A DNA stretch of 64,000 nucleotides from Klebsiella pneumoniae (GTDB lineage: Bacteria > Pseudomonadota > Gammaproteobacteria > Steroidobacterales > Steroidobacteraceae): contig CAMCBU010000012.1 in the NCBI GenBank assembly GCA_945873095.1, positions 1 through 64,000 on the forward strand, written 5' to 3'. This document shows positions 62,657 through 64,000 of the stretch, in pieces. The notes beneath the pieces are model-generated. The model saw only the letters and a list, made by a program, of their open reading frames with translations. It was not told the DNA's origin and made no database searches. Made by a program: the position numbers and the translations under genes. How positions within the stretch are numbered: position 1 is the stretch's first letter; each line of letters begins with the position of its first letter.

Positions 62657-63748
62657 ATGATGTCGCCCCCCGATTGGCAAGCCTTGCGAGACGATCTCGA
62701 GGGGCTCGCGGCGGACGTCGGTTTTTCTGCCGTCGGCGTCGGCAACCTGGAGCTCGCGGACGACGAAGCCCACCTGCAACGCTGGCTGGCCGAAGGTCGT
62801 CACGGTCACATGCACTACATGGAGCGTCACGGTACGCGGCGTTCGCGTCCCGCAGAACTGCGCCCGGGGACGATTTGCGTCATCAGCGTCCGCATGGACT
62901 ATTGGCCTGCCGAGGCGGTGCCCGCAGAGGAGGTGCTCGCATCGTCGGAGCTCGGTTATGTATCGCGTTACGCGCTCGGTCGCGACTACCACAAGATCCT
63001 GCGCAACAAACTGCAAACCTTTGCCGAGCGTCTGGTCGAGCGTATCGGTCCTTTTGGTTATCGCGCCTACGTGGACTCTGGACCGGTCTTGGAGAAAGCT
63101 CTGGCGCGAAATGCCGGCCTCGGCTGGATCGGTAAGCACACGAATCTGATCGCGAGCGATGCAGGCTCTTGGTTTTTCTTAGGCGAGCTCTACACCGATC
63201 TGCCGTTGCCGGTCGATGCGCGCGCCAGTGCCCATTGCGGCAGCTGTGAGGCTTGCATTCCCGCCTGCCCCACGGCCGCCATCACGGCACCTTGGCAACT
63301 CGATGCGAGGCGCTGCATCTCCTACCTGACCATCGAACACGACGGCGTCATCGACGAATCGCTCCGACCCCTGATGGGTAATCGCATCTACGGCTGCGAC
63401 GACTGTCAGCTCGTTTGCCCTTGGAACAAGTTCGCCCAAGCAGCCTCCCACCCGGATCTACGTCGAGCTCGTCTCGGTCTCGATGCCGCAAAACTCACCG
63501 AACTTTTCGCCTGGAGTGAAACCGACTTCGAGGAGGGGCTACGCGGGTCGCCGATCCGTCGCATCGGACACGAACGCTGGTTGCGCAATATCGCCATCGC
63601 GCTCGGCAATGGCGCTCCGAGCGAGGAGGCCTTGGCGGCCTTGGAGTCACGTCGTCATCATCCATCGCCCGTGGTGCACGAGCACGTCGAGTGGGCCTTG
63701 CAACGACTCGCTGCGCGTCGTCGCGAAGCAGCACCGGCTGACGACTAG
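62657..63748 (+). CDS. queG: Epoxyqueuosine reductase
   Basis: 363 residues. Cobalamin-binding N-terminal half (FSAVGVGNLELADDEAHLQRWL, GYVSRYALGRDYHKILRNKLQ, YVDSGPVLEKALARNAGLGWIGK) followed by two 4Fe-4S motifs, CGSCEACIPACPTAA and CDDCQLVCPWN, and a C-terminal HEAT-like domain. Reduces epoxyqueuosine to queuosine in tRNA. Two adjacent ATGs (62657, 62660) occur. Stop codon region overlaps the convergent panC end. Partner pathway gene yhhQ is at 32851. Confidence 0.96.
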   Translation: MMSPPDWQALRDDLEGLAADVGFSAVGVGNLELADDEAHLQRWLAEGRHGHMHYMERHGTRRSRPAELRPGTICVISVRMDYWPAEAVPAEEVLASSELGYVSRYALGRDYHKILRNKLQTFAERLVERIGPFGYRAYVDSGPVLEKALARNAGLGWIGKHTNLIASDAGSWFFLGELYTDLPLPVDARASAHCGSCEACIPACPTAAITAPWQLDARRCISYLTIEHDGVIDESLRPLMGNRIYGCDDCQLVCPWNKFAQAASHPDLRRARLGLDAAKLTELFAWSETDFEEGLRGSPIRRIGHERWLRNIAIALGNGAPSEEALAALESRRHHPSPVVHEHVEWALQRLAARRREAAPADD

Positions 63749-64000
63749 GGCCGAGTTGCGCGGGTGTTGTCGATCAAGCGGGCGCGCCCGAGACGAGCCG
63801 CCACGAGGACCACCAGCTCCGATTCCGACAAACTCGGCGTCAGCAGTGTGTTGGCACTGCGGATCGTGAAATATTCGATCTTGAAACCGAGCGCACGCAG
63901 ATTACGGCGCGCCTCGGTCTCGAGCGCCTGCAAATCTTTGGCCGACTCGTCATCGGTGTTGATCGCGACGGCGACACGGCGCAACTCTTCGTACAACTTT
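63745..64000 (-). CDS. panC: Pantothenate synthetase, C-terminal part
   Basis: The last 84 residues of PanC. The end shows GFKIEYFTIRSANTL (usually YxxxRxAxxL), SELVVLVAARLGRARLIDN, which matches the C-terminal helical/strand domain of pantoate-beta-alanine ligase. The ATP-binding N-terminal domain is beyond the right edge. It converges on and overlaps queG by a few bases. Confidence 0.88.
   Translation of the reverse strand, partial: KLYEELRRVAVAINTDDESAKDLQALETEARRNLRALGFKIEYFTIRSANTLLTPSLSESELVVLVAARLGRARLIDNTRATRP

Overview
The window reads as a contiguous, gene-dense chromosomal segment of a GC-rich gammaproteobacterium. The gene orders point there: tRNA-Ser/ffs/dnaX/ybaB/recR; dapA divergent from gcvR-bcp; mlaFEDCB; ffh/rpsP-rimM-trmD-rplS; rpsF-rpsR-rplI-dnaB-alr; and nnr-tsaE-ami-mutL-miaA-hfq-hflX-hflK-hflC-purA with rnr-rlmB. 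The absence of priB between rpsF and rpsR, a MutL carrying endonuclease motifs, and a SufU/SufT-type SUF operon argue against an enterobacterium and fit a deeper lineage (Xanthomonadales/Nevskiales/Steroidobacter-like). I cannot name the genus. There is no rRNA operon, IS element, prophage or CRISPR array. The only mobile element seen is an intein in dnaB.

Layout. 1-2.5 kb: truncated Gfo/Idh oxidoreductase, two small membrane proteins and a secreted M28 peptidase. 2.6-11 kb: tail-specific protease prc, a DUF1249 gene, the PEP synthase regulator/enzyme pair ppsR/ppsA, a PLP dehydratase, orn and rsgA. 11-14 kb: recR-ybaB-dnaX with the 4.5S RNA and tRNA-Ser(GGA) upstream. 14-19 kb: a miniature BamC-like lipoprotein, dapA, gcvR, bcp, a PIN-PhoH protein and bepA. 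19-23 kb: mlaA converging on mlaFEDCB (outer-membrane lipid asymmetry). 23-30 kb: SUF Fe-S operon (sufR-B-C-D-S-U-T, Rieske protein, SixA-like phosphatase). 30-35.5 kb: B12/radical SAM protein, thioredoxin-like co-chaperone, queuosine-precursor transporter, sppA. 35.5-41.5 kb: ribosomal protein/tRNA methylation operon, ffh, a CorB-like protein, radA. 41.6-50 kb: PP2C phosphatase, alr, intein-containing dnaB, rplI, rpsR, rpsF, rlmB, rnr, tRNA-Leu(CAG). 50-64 kb: a saccharopine-dehydrogenase-like gene, purA, hflCK, hflX, hfq, miaA, mutL, an amidase, tsaE, nnr, queG, partial panC.

Two things stand out. First, dnaB carries a 398-residue intein (43705-44898, minus strand) with splicing residues and both LAGLIDADG-type motifs apparently intact. 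Second, at least nine genes have a -10-like hexamer only 5-8 nt upstream of the start codon and no Shine-Dalgarno sequence, which predicts leaderless mRNAs. In two divergent pairs (228-243 and 62635-62656) one AT-rich core could serve both directions, with each ATG placed where transcription should begin. Many operon genes are instead translationally coupled through ATGA, GTGA, TTGA or TGATG overlaps. No intergenic stretch exceeds about 300 bases.
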